Translations under genes and position numbers: made by a program
Source of the DNA: JAJDYQ01 sp963662865
GTDB lineage: Bacteria > Pseudomonadota > Gammaproteobacteria > JAJDYQ01
Direction: 5' to 3'
DNA length: 64,000 bases
NCBI GenBank assembly: GCA_963662865.1
Contig: OY759969.1
Span: forward strand, 558,001 to 622,000
In this document: positions 18,414-27,429 of the stretch, piece by piece
Layout of the letters: each line of letters begins with the position of its first letter
Numbering within the stretch: the stretch's first letter is position 1
Notes under the pieces: generated by a model
Databases searched by the model: none
The model's input: the letters and a program-made list of their open reading frames with translations, nothing else
What the model was told of the DNA's origin: nothing

Positions 18414-19307
18414 TCAATATACGGTGGGTTTGTCCGCCAGCGCCTCAAGGGCGGTAATTCGTGTCTGCAACGGAGGGTGGCTGGAAAACATGGCCTGAAC
18501 TGTACCGGCATTAATGGCCAGGGCAGACATTTCCTCAGGTAGAGGCGGCGAATCATGTGCGGCCTGCAAACGTTTCAGGGCCGCAATCATTTTATGCCGG
18601 CCTGCCAATCTGGCGCCACCTTCGTCGGCACGGAATTCACGTCGGCGGGAGAACCACATCACAATGGCCGAAGCAAGAATACCGAGTATGAACTGAGCCA
18701 GTATGGACACGATCCAGAAAGCCGGTCCATGGCCACGCTGAACCTTGAAAACAACCCGGTCAACGATAAAGCCAATTACCCGCGACAGGAAAATTACGAA
18801 GGTATTCACCACGCCCTGTATCAATGCCAGCGTGACCATATCACCGTTAGTTACGTGACTGACTTCGTGTCCGAGTACGGCCTCGACCTCGTCGCGGTCC
18901 ATGTGTTCCATGAGGCCGGTACTGACGGCGACCAGGGCGTTGTTTTTGTTCCAGCCAGTGGCAAAGGCATTGGGCGAGGGATGGTCGAAAATCCCGACCT
19001 CCGGCATTCCGATGCCGGCCTGATCGGCCTGGAAACGCACAGTCTCCTTGATCCAGCGCTCGGTTTCATTGGCAGGCTCACCAATAACCTGCACCTTCAT
19101 GCTGCGTTTGACCATCCACTTTGACATCAGCAACGAGATCAGGGAACCGGAAAAACCAATCACAGCAGAATAGATCAGCAGGGCATTGAGATCGAGACCG
19201 ACACCGTTTTGCTGCAACAGGCCATCTATGCCCAGCACACTGAACGTGATGCTCAGGATAAGGAGAACAGCGATGTTAGTTCCCAGAAATAAACCAATTC
19301 TCAACAT
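18414..19307 (-). CDS. htpX: Membrane zinc protease HtpX
   Basis: About 297 residues starting 'MLRIGLFLGTNIAVLLI'; the upstream ATG at 19322 adds five untypical residues. Two N-terminal membrane helices, then the M48 zinc motif 'HEVSHVTNGD', two further helices and the downstream Glu ligand in 'EFRADEGGARLAG'. HtpX degrades misfolded inner-membrane proteins together with FtsH. It is followed on the same strand by the CDGSH gene and preceded by the SPOR gene; spacing suggests its own promoter. Confidence 0.93.
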   Translation of the reverse strand: MLRIGLFLGTNIAVLLILSITFSVLGIDGLLQQNGVGLDLNALLIYSAVIGFSGSLISLLMSKWMVKRSMKVQVIGEPANETERWIKETVRFQADQAGIGMPEVGIFDHPSPNAFATGWNKNNALVAVSTGLMEHMDRDEVEAVLGHEVSHVTNGDMVTLALIQGVVNTFVIFLSRVIGFIVDRVVFKVQRGHGPAFWIVSILAQFILGILASAIVMWFSRRREFRADEGGARLAGRHKMIAALKRLQAAHDSPPLPEEMSALAINAGTVQAMFSSHPPLQTRITALEALADKPTVY

Positions 19308-19360
19308 AAGCCACTCTTTCAATTCGGATGCGCCGGATTATAGAGGCGTGACAGGATCAA

Positions 19361-19930
19361 TCAAGATTTCGATTTAAGTTTTAAGACGATGCTGTCGATA
19401 TTATTGTTGCTTAAACGATGACGTGCGGCCTCAAGATGCCTGAGTGATTCAAAAGGTCCCAGCATGACGCGATGCCAGGTTTTATGGCCATGAGTTACCT
19501 TTTCAATTCCGGCTTCCAGGCCAAGGAGCAGAATACTGGCGCGCCGTCGGTCGGCATCCTCTGGCTTTTGGAAAGAACCGGCCTGTAACCGGTATTGCCC
19601 CGGTTTATCCGCCGGTGTGCCCGACGAGCCTTCACGAATCTGCCGGCTGATAATGTGCGGTTCCACATGCTCCTCGCGGCTGGGTAACAACTTGTAAAAC
19701 TCAATGGGAAGTTTTTCGAGGATATCCTCTTCCAGAGGGGAGCTTTCTGCTTTAATCGGCATGTCATCCCTGATGCCTCCTCCTCGGGTCAGATTTTCCG
19801 GGATAATTGTACCGCTCATAATGAGCCAACAGCCGAACATGCCCATGACAACGCCCAACAGCCAGTTCTTCCAGCAAAATCGGTATGGCCGGCTATGCTC
19901 GGGAAGTTCAACTCTCTTCGGTGCGGACAT
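19361..19930 (-). CDS. SPOR-domain cell-division protein (FtsN-like)
   Basis: 189 residues. A short cytoplasmic N-terminus precedes one membrane helix ('NWLLGVVMGMFGCWLIM'), a periplasmic linker, and a C-terminal SPOR domain ('YRLQAGSFQKPEDADRRRA' ... 'WHRVMLGPFESLRHLEAA') that binds denuded glycan strands at the septum. It lies 14 bp downstream of argS; the order argS-SPOR protein-hslV-hslU is common in gammaproteobacteria, where this protein is usually annotated FtsN-like. Here hslVU is about 6 kb away. Confidence 0.85.
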   Translation of the reverse strand: MSAPKRVELPEHSRPYRFCWKNWLLGVVMGMFGCWLIMSGTIIPENLTRGGGIRDDMPIKAESSPLEEDILEKLPIEFYKLLPSREEHVEPHIISRQIREGSSGTPADKPGQYRLQAGSFQKPEDADRRRASILLLGLEAGIEKVTHGHKTWHRVMLGPFESLRHLEAARHRLSNNNIDSIVLKLKSKS

Positions 19931-19944
19931 GCGAGATAACCGTA

Positions 19945-21714
19945 TTAATCTCGGTGCATCGCTTCCGGAGCACTGACACCGATGATATTCAAGCCGTTAC
20001 GGATAATTTGCTGCGCCGCCTTGATCAGGCAGAGGCGGGCATTGCGCAGGCGCTCGCCATCGACAATAAATTGATGGGTATTATAGTAGGAATGCAGTGC
20101 CTGAGAGAGGTCGCGCAAGTAATAGGTAATTTGATGTGGCTCATGCCGACTGCCGGAGTCGGTGATGAGTTCCGCGTAATAGCTCATGACTCTAGCCAGC
20201 TCCTGCTCCTGCTCCTCGGTAAGACATTCCAGAGCATCCAGACCCTGTTCGATATCCCAATGCAGGCCACGTTCTTCCAGTTCGCGGAACACGCTGCTGA
20301 CGCGGGCATGGGCATACTGGATGTAATATACCGGATTTTTGCTGGATTGAGACTTCGCCAGATCAATATCGAAATCCAGATGCTGTTCCGGCCTGCGCAT
20401 GATATAGAAAAAACGTGTGGCGTCATTGCCTGCGCTCTGACGCAACTCACGCAGAGTTACGAAGTTGCCGGAACGGGTTGACATCTTGACCTGCTGGCCG
20501 CCTTCATACAGGCTGACGAACTGTACGAGCATGACCTCCAGTTGTTCCGGTTTGGCGCCCAGCACGGTCATGGCCGCCTTTACCCGGGCGATATAGCCAT
20601 GATGATCGGCACCCCAGATATCAATCAGGCGGCCATAACCACGATCCAGCTTGTTCATATGGTAAGCAATATCTGAGGCAAAATAGGTATACAGGCCGTT
20701 ACTGCGCTGCACAACGCGGTCTTTTTCATCACCATGGACAGTGGATTTAAACCATAATGCGTCATTGCGTTCCTCAATGTCTCCAGACTGCCGCAGCCGG
20801 TCGATAGTCCCCTGAATGGAGTTATTCTCCATGAGAGAAGACTCCAGAAACCATTCATCGTATTCCACGCCGAACTCACGGAGGTCACGGGCGATATTAG
20901 CGGTAACCTCTATCAGGCCCTGTCGGTGAACCAGCAGGTATTTCTCGTTGCCAAGCAGGGATTTACAGCGCTTAATCAGCGCATCGATATACAAATCTCC
21001 GTTGCCGCCGTCCGGTTCATCGGCGGGCAGGTCAGTAAGAACGGTCTCAGCCGGATGGCGTAAGGCATCGCCGTTCTCCCGGTGCAGGGTTGCGCCTATA
21101 TCCCAGATGTAGTCACCCTGATAGCCATTTACCGGAAAGGGTAGTTGCTCGCCGGCGAGATCAAGGTAGCGCAGCCAGACGCTGGCCGCGAGTATGTCCA
21201 TCTGACGCCCGGCGTCATTCACATAATATTCGCTGTGTACCGAGTAGCCGTTGGCCTTAAGCAGATTGGACAGTGAGGCCCCGTAGGCAGCCCCTCGACC
21301 GTGGCCAACGTGCAAAGGCCCGGTCGGATTGGCGGAAACGAATTCAATCAAAACCCTGACGCCCCTGCCCGACTCGTTGCACCCAAAGGCATCACCCCGT
21401 TCCAGTACCTGACCGATAATGTCACGGGTCAGGTGAGATTTCAGGAAGAAATTGATAAAACCCGGCCCCGCAATCTCGGTTTTTTCCACCCAGTCAACAT
21501 CCGGCAGGGAATCCACAATCTTCTGAGCCAGTTCACGCGGATTCATGCCGGCAGATCTTGCCAACATAAGCGCAATATTGCTTGCCAGGTCGCCATGAGC
21601 CGGGTCACGGGTATGTTCCACTTTCAGGGGAGGAATGGAATCAATGCGCAGAATACCCTGATCCCTGAGTGTGCCGACCGTTGCAGTCAACAATTCAATA
21701 AGCTGGTCCTTCAT
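19945..21714 (-). CDS. argS: Arginyl-tRNA synthetase
   Basis: 589 residues from the ATG at 21714, with AGGGGCG a few bases upstream. The open frame extends 28 codons further but that part is not conserved. Motifs: 'SANPTGPLHVGHGRGA' (HIGH-like signature), 'VKMSTRSGNFV' (KMSKS equivalent) and the C-terminal anticodon-binding domain with 'DLSQALHSYYN'. It charges tRNA-Arg in the cytoplasm. It is transcribed with the SPOR gene behind it. Confidence 0.96.
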   Translation of the reverse strand: MKDQLIELLTATVGTLRDQGILRIDSIPPLKVEHTRDPAHGDLASNIALMLARSAGMNPRELAQKIVDSLPDVDWVEKTEIAGPGFINFFLKSHLTRDIIGQVLERGDAFGCNESGRGVRVLIEFVSANPTGPLHVGHGRGAAYGASLSNLLKANGYSVHSEYYVNDAGRQMDILAASVWLRYLDLAGEQLPFPVNGYQGDYIWDIGATLHRENGDALRHPAETVLTDLPADEPDGGNGDLYIDALIKRCKSLLGNEKYLLVHRQGLIEVTANIARDLREFGVEYDEWFLESSLMENNSIQGTIDRLRQSGDIEERNDALWFKSTVHGDEKDRVVQRSNGLYTYFASDIAYHMNKLDRGYGRLIDIWGADHHGYIARVKAAMTVLGAKPEQLEVMLVQFVSLYEGGQQVKMSTRSGNFVTLRELRQSAGNDATRFFYIMRRPEQHLDFDIDLAKSQSSKNPVYYIQYAHARVSSVFRELEERGLHWDIEQGLDALECLTEEQEQELARVMSYYAELITDSGSRHEPHQITYYLRDLSQALHSYYNTHQFIVDGERLRNARLCLIKAAQQIIRNGLNIIGVSAPEAMHRD

Positions 21715-21877
21715 GGTCGCCCCTGTGGTGAAAATACGGCAGGATAATACATAAGAAGGCGCTGATTCCATTCCAGCGCAGCCACCGCCGGGGGCCATTC
21801 ATTAAACAATAGATACACCTTGCCATCCTTTGGCTGGTGATGGCGATTTACCATGAGGAAACAACAGTCAGCCCTCT

Positions 21878-22348
21878 CTATCTGTAGGTCCCTGCTGAAA
21901 TAAACCTGCTAAAGGTTTCGCACCAGACTACGGCGGTAGTGTACTCGGCCGGATTGATGTCATTCGGCAATTTTACAATAAAATTCTCAAACGTCTTCAC
22001 ATTACCAACCTGGACGGACCGATTTTTTATTGCTTTGAACCGTGCTCCGTCCTCGACATATTCCGGCGCAAGATAAAGCCTGTAATCCGGGCCGGGTGCC
22101 AGTTTACCCATGAATGAAATAGCATCTTTACCGATGGATAAAGAACCTTCGCCCCAATGAACGGAGTCGCTGCCTTTCAGGTCACGCCTGAACGTGGTGG
22201 TATAACTCGCCCCTTCAGCATGTTTGATTACCTCGGTCTGATCGGGTGCTTGCGGTGCGATCAGTACAGGCAGCGTATAGATGCCGACGGAGAAACCCAG
22301 CGCAAAAACAATCCCGTGCGAGAACAGTAAGGTGATAATTTTTTTCAT
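21878..22348 (-). CDS. DM13-domain protein, membrane-anchored
   Basis: About 156 residues if it starts at 'MKKIITLLFSHGIVFAL'; ATGs 5 and 8 codons upstream are possible and no start has a clear ribosome binding site. One N-terminal membrane anchor, then a DM13 fold: 'GSDSVHWGEGSLSIG', 'LAPGPDYRLYLAPEYV' and 'VVWCETFSRFISAG' with the conserved Cys of the WC motif. DM13 domains are proposed electron-transfer modules facing the periplasm. It is alone between argS and ubiB on the same strand. Confidence 0.8.
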   Translation of the reverse strand: MKKIITLLFSHGIVFALGFSVGIYTLPVLIAPQAPDQTEVIKHAEGASYTTTFRRDLKGSDSVHWGEGSLSIGKDAISFMGKLAPGPDYRLYLAPEYVEDGARFKAIKNRSVQVGNVKTFENFIVKLPNDINPAEYTTAVVWCETFSRFISAGTYR

Positions 22349-22388
22349 ATCTTGTGTAGACATTTGGAGCACATTTACCGGCGGTGGT

Positions 22389-24038
22389 TCAATTATCCCT
22401 ACTCAGGCTGGTTATTAACAAACCGATCCCTACGATACCGACAGTCGCAGGGACCCACAGCGCCAGTGATGTTGTCGCCGGCAGAATGGTTGCACCTATG
22501 AACAGACCGCTGCCAACAATAGCCTTGTTACGCCTGGCACCGGTTGCAGAGATATGGTTTTTAACCTCTTGCAAGGCTTCATCATGCGAGCGGCGAGGTC
22601 TCAGTTTCCCTTCATTGGCTTGTCTTAGAAACTCATGAGCCAGTAAAGGTAATTGGGGAAGCTTCTCCCCCCACAGTGGTAACTCGTGCTTGAGCTGCTT
22701 CATGAGCGCACGATACCCAACCTGATTCCGCATCCAGCTTTCCAGAAAAGGCTTGGCGGTAACCCACAGATCAAGCTCATCATAGAGAGTACGCCCCAGG
22801 CCTTCGATGTTTAACAGGGTTTTTTGTAACAACACCAGTTGCGGCTGTATTTCCATATCGAAACGGCGTGCGGTCTGGAATAGGCGCAATAATAACTGGC
22901 CGAAAGAAATATCTTTCAGTGGCTTTTCAAAAATTGGTTCACAGACGGTACGTATCGCAGCCTCGAACTCATCGACACGGGTGTCCTCCGGCACCCAGCC
23001 GGAATTGACATGCAATTGCGCCACCCGGAAATAATCGCGCTTAAAAAAGGCGATAAAGTTCTCGGCCAGATAGCGCTTATCGGAAAGCGACAGACTGCCC
23101 ATAATGCCAAAATCCACGGCCATGTAGCGAGGTTTTTCAGGGTTCCTGACATCGACAAAGATATTACCGGGATGCATATCGGCATGAAAAAAATTATAGG
23201 TAAATACCTGTGAGAAAAAGATTTCCACGCCACGTTCGGAGAGCGCACGAAAATCGACATCGGCAGCGCGTAAGGCGTCCATATCGCCGATAGGCACACC
23301 ATGAATCCGCTCCATGACCATGACATCCTTGCGGCAGAAATCCCAGTACACCTCGGGGACATAAAGCAGATCCGAATCTGCAAAATTACGCTTTAGCTGA
23401 GCGGCATTGGCGGCCTCACGCATCAGATCGAGTTCATCCATCAAGGTCTTTTCGTACCCCTGCACGACCTCGACGGGGCGCAGACGTTTACCCTCGCTCC
23501 AGTAGCGATTTGCCAGTCTGGCTATGGTGTAAAGAATACCCAGATCATGCTTGATCCAGCGATTGACATCAGGACGTAACACCTTGACGACAACCTCACG
23601 GCCATCCTTGAACCGGGCCGCATGCACCTGGGCGATAGAAGCCGAGGCCAGCGGCTCCTCACTGAATTCATCGAATAGCTGGTCAATGGGTTGTTTCAGG
23701 CTCCTCTCGATAATCGCCCGCGCCCTGTCGCCGGGAAACGGCGGAACCTTGTCTTGGAGCAGTGCCAGTTCGCTGGCAATACCGGAGGGTAATAGATCGC
23801 GGCGAGTGGAAAGCATCTGCCCGAACTTGATAAAAATCGGACCGAGATCTTCGAGCGCCTTGCGAATCCGCTTCCCGTGTGGTTCTTTATTGCGAGAGAA
23901 CCAGTTCCAGGGCGCAAGATATATGAGAAAGCGCAGAGGTCTAAGGATATGCGCCTCCAAGACAATTTCATCCAGCCCATGCCGAACCAGAACACGGTTA
24001 ATAAGAACCAAACGGAAAAACTGTTTCAGGCCACTCAT
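22389..24038 (-). CDS. ubiB: Ubiquinone biosynthesis kinase-like protein UbiB
   Basis: 549 residues. The ABC1/ADCK fold is clear: 'GPIFIKFGQMLSTRRDLLP' (KxGQ motif), the alanine-rich loop 'ASASIAQVHAA', 'VVVKVLRP', and 'FFHADMHPGNIFV' then 'VDFGIMG' for metal binding. Two C-terminal membrane helices. UbiB is an atypical ATPase needed for ubiquinone synthesis. It is the last gene of a ubiE-ubiJ-ubiB cluster on the minus strand; about 100 bp separates it from ubiJ. Confidence 0.95.
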   Translation of the reverse strand: MSGLKQFFRLVLINRVLVRHGLDEIVLEAHILRPLRFLIYLAPWNWFSRNKEPHGKRIRKALEDLGPIFIKFGQMLSTRRDLLPSGIASELALLQDKVPPFPGDRARAIIERSLKQPIDQLFDEFSEEPLASASIAQVHAARFKDGREVVVKVLRPDVNRWIKHDLGILYTIARLANRYWSEGKRLRPVEVVQGYEKTLMDELDLMREAANAAQLKRNFADSDLLYVPEVYWDFCRKDVMVMERIHGVPIGDMDALRAADVDFRALSERGVEIFFSQVFTYNFFHADMHPGNIFVDVRNPEKPRYMAVDFGIMGSLSLSDKRYLAENFIAFFKRDYFRVAQLHVNSGWVPEDTRVDEFEAAIRTVCEPIFEKPLKDISFGQLLLRLFQTARRFDMEIQPQLVLLQKTLLNIEGLGRTLYDELDLWVTAKPFLESWMRNQVGYRALMKQLKHELPLWGEKLPQLPLLAHEFLRQANEGKLRPRRSHDEALQEVKNHISATGARRNKAIVGSGLFIGATILPATTSLALWVPATVGIVGIGLLITSLSRDN

Positions 24039-24144
24039 CTGAGGCCAGCCCCGGGCAGATTTACCGGGAATTCTGCGGTGAAGCTGCCAAAAATACGGTG
24101 CTTATTCTTCAGGCTCATGGGCAAAGCGTACATTGGCCATCGGC

Positions 24145-24750
24145 TTATGATTTCCCGGCATCGATCCTGCGTTGCAGCCGTTGTACGCGCATTTCAAAGC
24201 GTTCAACGCCTGCTCGTAACTCATCGACACCACGGATGAACTGATCAACCTCGGCCCTGACAGGCAGTTGTCTGGTCTCGACCTGCAAATAATCTCTCAG
24301 ATCCTCGGCAAATGCCTGTCTGGTCTGACGGCCCCACTGCCGGAAATGACGGGCAGCCTCACCAATGCGGAAGGCGACTACATCTCCAGTATACCATGAT
24401 AACCACTCCTCCCAGTCGGGGTCGATGCCCTGCAACAAGTCACCGAACGCCCGGGCAGCCTGCAAGTCACCGTCGAACCGTAAATCTCGGGCATTGGCCT
24501 GTCCGCCGGAAGCCGCGCTGATCAGAGCCAGAGGGGTGCCGGAAATAGTGGCATCGGCACCTTTCTCGTAAGCATCCGGCAAAATGACGCGATCAACAAT
24601 AAATTGAAAGAACAATACTAAATCGACACCGGTCAGGTTAAGGCAGACGCATTTGCCGGTCAGGGTAGGAGAAATAAGATCGGGCTGTTCCGCGATTAAA
24701 CGATTAAAAGCAGCTTCAATCCGGGCGAGGATAACCCCAGGTAATCTCAA
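24145..24750 (-). CDS. ubiJ: Ubiquinone biosynthesis accessory factor UbiJ (SCP2 domain)
   Basis: 201 residues. An N-terminal SCP2 lipid-binding domain ('LNLTGVDLVLFFQFIVDRV', 'ADATISGTPLALI', 'FDGDLQAARAFGDLL') is followed by a C-terminal coiled coil ('GVERFEMRVQRLQRR'). UbiJ with UbiK assembles the soluble Ubi complex and holds isoprenoid intermediates. Its start overlaps the ubiE stop by 4 bp, so the two are translationally coupled; this matches the conserved ubiE-ubiJ-ubiB operon. Confidence 0.93.
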   Translation of the reverse strand: MRLPGVILARIEAAFNRLIAEQPDLISPTLTGKCVCLNLTGVDLVLFFQFIVDRVILPDAYEKGADATISGTPLALISAASGGQANARDLRFDGDLQAARAFGDLLQGIDPDWEEWLSWYTGDVVAFRIGEAARHFRQWGRQTRQAFAEDLRDYLQVETRQLPVRAEVDQFIRGVDELRAGVERFEMRVQRLQRRIDAGKS

Positions 24751-25508
24751 AGTCGATAGCCTCGGTGTACGGCGACTATGCCACCTGTCAGATTATAGAA
24801 CTGGCAGCTTTCAAAACCGGCATCCTGCATCATCCCCTTAAGGGCTTCCTGATCCGGATGCACACGAATGGACTCTGCCAGATAGCGGTAACTATCCTCA
24901 TCGCCGGCGATGAACCCACCTATTTTCGGCAGGGCAGATAAAGAATACAAGTCGTACAGCCGCTTGAGGCCCGGAACAACGAGCTTTGAAAACTCCAGTA
25001 CCAACAAGCGGCCACCCGGCTTCAGGCAATGATACATGGAGTGCAGGGCATCCCGTTTTTCGGTGACGTTACGCAGGCCAAATCCAATGGTAACCACATC
25101 AAAGAAGCTGTCCGGGAATGGCAGTAATTCAGCATCGGCCTGCACATACCAGACATTACCGCTGACGCCCGCATTAATCAGGCGGTCACGGCCGTTACCG
25201 AGCATGGCGCCGTTAATATCGGCAACAATCAGTTCGCCAGTACGACCAATTTCCGGCCAGATGCGCCTAGCCAGATCGCCCGTACCGCCAGCCAGATCCA
25301 GCACACGATTGCCCGGCCTGAGCTGACACAGGCTGACAGTAAAACGCTTCCAGAGGCGATGCAAACCGAAAGATAGGACATCGTTCATGACATCATACTT
25401 ACCGGCGACGGAATCAAAAACCTGCCTTACCCGTCTGGCTTTTTCGTTATAGGGCACATCCTCATAGCCGAAATCGACATAACCTTTTTTATCTGTAGCA
25501 TCGACCAT
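24747..25508 (-). CDS. ubiE: Ubiquinone/menaquinone C-methyltransferase
   Basis: 253 residues from the ATG at 25508 ('MVDATDKKGYVDFGYEDVP'). The open frame extends to 25583, but those extra codons come from the left end of a repeat element and are not family sequence. SAM-binding motif 'VLDLAGGTGDLARR', 'DAELLPFPDSFFDVVTIGFG' and 'LRNVTEKRDALHSMY' are diagnostic. It methylates the quinone ring at C2 (demethoxy-ubiquinol) and demethylmenaquinol. It heads the ubiE-ubiJ-ubiB operon; the repeat at 25544-25688 occupies its promoter region. Confidence 0.95.
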   Translation of the reverse strand: MVDATDKKGYVDFGYEDVPYNEKARRVRQVFDSVAGKYDVMNDVLSFGLHRLWKRFTVSLCQLRPGNRVLDLAGGTGDLARRIWPEIGRTGELIVADINGAMLGNGRDRLINAGVSGNVWYVQADAELLPFPDSFFDVVTIGFGLRNVTEKRDALHSMYHCLKPGGRLLVLEFSKLVVPGLKRLYDLYSLSALPKIGGFIAGDEDSYRYLAESIRVHPDQEALKGMMQDAGFESCQFYNLTGGIVAVHRGYRL

Positions 25509-25543
25509 ATCAGCCGTCTCATATATCGCGGAATACGGGTCGC

Positions 25544-25688
25544 TAGCAGGCGGTTGAAATTCGCTCAGGCGAGTGCGAGACAAGGCAAAAAAGGCCGAAA
25601 AAGCGCAGTTTACCCAGAGTCAATGAGCATTTTGAGGTCATTTTTATACCGTATCGTGCCGCATGAGTAGAATTTCAACAGCCTGCTA
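25544..25688. repeat. MITE-like element with terminal inverted repeats
   Basis: The left end TAGCAGGCGGTTGAAATT (25544-25561) and right end AATTTCAACAGCCTGCTA (25671-25688) are inverted repeats with one mismatch in 18. The 109 bp interior carries 'GAGACAAGGCAAAAAAGGCC'. There is no coding capacity. The right end supplies the TAG stop of the DUF971 gene and the left end lies just before ubiE. No second full copy is seen in this window. Confidence 0.75.
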
Positions 25689-26054
25689 GAGTTCCTTATG
25701 CTCGTGGTTGGCTGCCTTTAATGCGGCGAGATATTTTTTCCAGTTGCTATCCTTGTGAATGCCCAGCCGGTAAAGCCAGTCCCAGGAAAAAATGCCGGAG
25801 TCATGGCCATCGTCGAACACGATGGAGACCGCATAACGCCCTACGGGCAGAATTTTCTCGATTGTCACGTCTTCCTTACCGACCTGTAATTTATAAGACT
25901 CCGGTCCGTGGCCTTGGACTTCTGCGGAAGGTGAATGCGTGCGCAGATACTCCGAAGAGAGATCAAACACGCTGCCCTCATCAAACTTGACCGTGAGAAC
26001 CCGTGTTGAGGCATCGTAATTCAGTTCGATGGGAACAGGGCTGTTACCGGACAT
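25686..26054 (-). CDS. DUF971 (gamma-butyrobetaine hydroxylase-like N-terminal domain) protein
   Basis: 122 residues. 'PIELNYDASTRVLTVKFDEG', 'LSSEYLRTHSPSAEVQGHG' and 'YAVSIVFDDGHDSGIFSW' followed by 'DWLYRLG' are the DUF971 signature, which corresponds to the small metal-binding N-terminal domain of gamma-butyrobetaine hydroxylase. Its role in bacteria is unsettled. It sits 11 bp after hslU on the same strand, a conserved placement between hslU and ubiE. Its stop codon lies within the right arm of the repeat element, so the C-terminus may have been altered by its insertion. Confidence 0.88.
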   Translation of the reverse strand: MSGNSPVPIELNYDASTRVLTVKFDEGSVFDLSSEYLRTHSPSAEVQGHGPESYKLQVGKEDVTIEKILPVGRYAVSIVFDDGHDSGIFSWDWLYRLGIHKDSNWKKYLAALKAANHEHKEL

Positions 26055-26065
26055 GACAGATACCT

Positions 26066-27388
26066 CTACAAAATATACCGACTGAGGTCTTCATTCTCAG
26101 CAAATTCAGACAGGTTATGATTAACAAACTTATTATCAATGGAAACAAGCGTCCCGCTCATATCAGATGCCTCAAACGAAACATCCTCAAGCAGGCGTTC
26201 CATAACCGTGTGCAGGCGGCGGGCCCCGATATTTTCAATCCTTGCATTAACGGAATAAGCGACTTCAGCGATTCTGCGCACACCGTCCCCGGAAAATTTG
26301 ATATCGACACCTTCGGTTGCCATCAGCGCGATATACTGCTCGGTGAGGCTGGCATTCGGTTCAGTCAGGATTCGCACAAAATCCTCGGTCTTCAGTGGGT
26401 CGAGCTCAACCCGAATAGGCAGGCGGCCCTGTAATTCGGGGATAAGGTCGGAGGGCTTGGAAAGCAGGAATGCACCGGAAGCGATAAACAGAACATGGTC
26501 GGTCTTCACCATGCCGTATTTTGTATTGACTGAACAGCCTTCAACCAGCGGTAGCAGGTCACGTTGCACCCCTTCACGGGAAATGTCCGGCCCACTCTGT
26601 CCGCCCTTAGTGACCTTGTCGATTTCATCAATGAAGACAATTCCGTTCTGTTCGACGTTTTCCAAGGCATGAAGCTTGATTTCTTCCTCATTGATAAGTT
26701 TGGCGGCCTCCTCATCTCGTAATAACTGGCGGGCATCAGATACCTTCAGACGCCTGTTGGATTTCTTTGTGTTTGACAGGCTTTGGAACATGCCCTGCAA
26801 CTGGCTGGTCATTTCCTCCATGCCGGGAGGAGCCATAATCTCGACGCCGACGGAAACTCCGGAAACCTCGACCTCAATCTCCTTGTCTTCCAACTCGCCA
26901 TCACGCAGTTTCTGGCGAAACTTCTCACGGGTCCCGCTATTCGATTTGTTGTCGTCGATATTCTCGAAATCGGGCGCAGGCAGCAGGGCATCAAGTATAT
27001 GCTCTTCGGCTTTGGTTTCAGCTTGCTCCCTGACATTTTCCATCGCGCTTTCACGGGCCTGTTTCACTGCGATATCGGCAAGATCACGGATGATCGTATC
27101 AACCTCCTTGCCGACATAGCCAACCTCGGTGAATTTTGTTGCTTCTACCTTGATGAACGGGGCATTCGCCAGTTTTGCCAGACGGCGGGAAATTTCCGTT
27201 TTGCCGACGCCGGTAGGGCCGATCATCAGAATATTCTTGGGTGTGATTTCACTGCGCAGATCCTCGCCAAGCTGCAAGCGGCGCCAGCGGTTACGCAAGG
27301 CAATGGCCACCGCCCGTTTGGCGGCCTCCTGACCGATAATATGCTTATTGAGCTCAGCGACAATCTGTTTGGGGTTTAATTCGGACAT
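26066..27388 (-). CDS. hslU: ATP-dependent protease ATPase subunit HslU
   Basis: 440 residues. Start 'MSELNPKQIVAELNKHIIG', Walker A 'GPTGVGKTEISRRLA', the pore loop 'GYVGKEV', the inserted I-domain (about residues 110-240), Walker B 'GIVFIDEIDKV', and the C-terminal 'DLSRYIL' tail that docks into HslV. It unfolds substrates and threads them into the HslV chamber. It follows hslV with about 40 bp between and is followed by the DUF971 gene. Confidence 0.97.
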   Translation of the reverse strand: MSELNPKQIVAELNKHIIGQEAAKRAVAIALRNRWRRLQLGEDLRSEITPKNILMIGPTGVGKTEISRRLAKLANAPFIKVEATKFTEVGYVGKEVDTIIRDLADIAVKQARESAMENVREQAETKAEEHILDALLPAPDFENIDDNKSNSGTREKFRQKLRDGELEDKEIEVEVSGVSVGVEIMAPPGMEEMTSQLQGMFQSLSNTKKSNRRLKVSDARQLLRDEEAAKLINEEEIKLHALENVEQNGIVFIDEIDKVTKGGQSGPDISREGVQRDLLPLVEGCSVNTKYGMVKTDHVLFIASGAFLLSKPSDLIPELQGRLPIRVELDPLKTEDFVRILTEPNASLTEQYIALMATEGVDIKFSGDGVRRIAEVAYSVNARIENIGARRLHTVMERLLEDVSFEASDMSGTLVSIDNKFVNHNLSEFAENEDLSRYIL

Positions 27389-27429
27389 TGTGACTCATTC
27401 CTTAGAGATGTCAGCACTATAATGGTGTC

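Noticed and set aside
21715..21798. 28-codon extension of ArgS
   Set aside because: Not conserved; the ATG at 21714 has a good ribosome binding site and the family N-terminus.
25509..25583. 25-codon N-terminal extension of UbiE
   Set aside because: Much of the added sequence is the left end of the repeat element; family similarity begins after the ATG at 25508.
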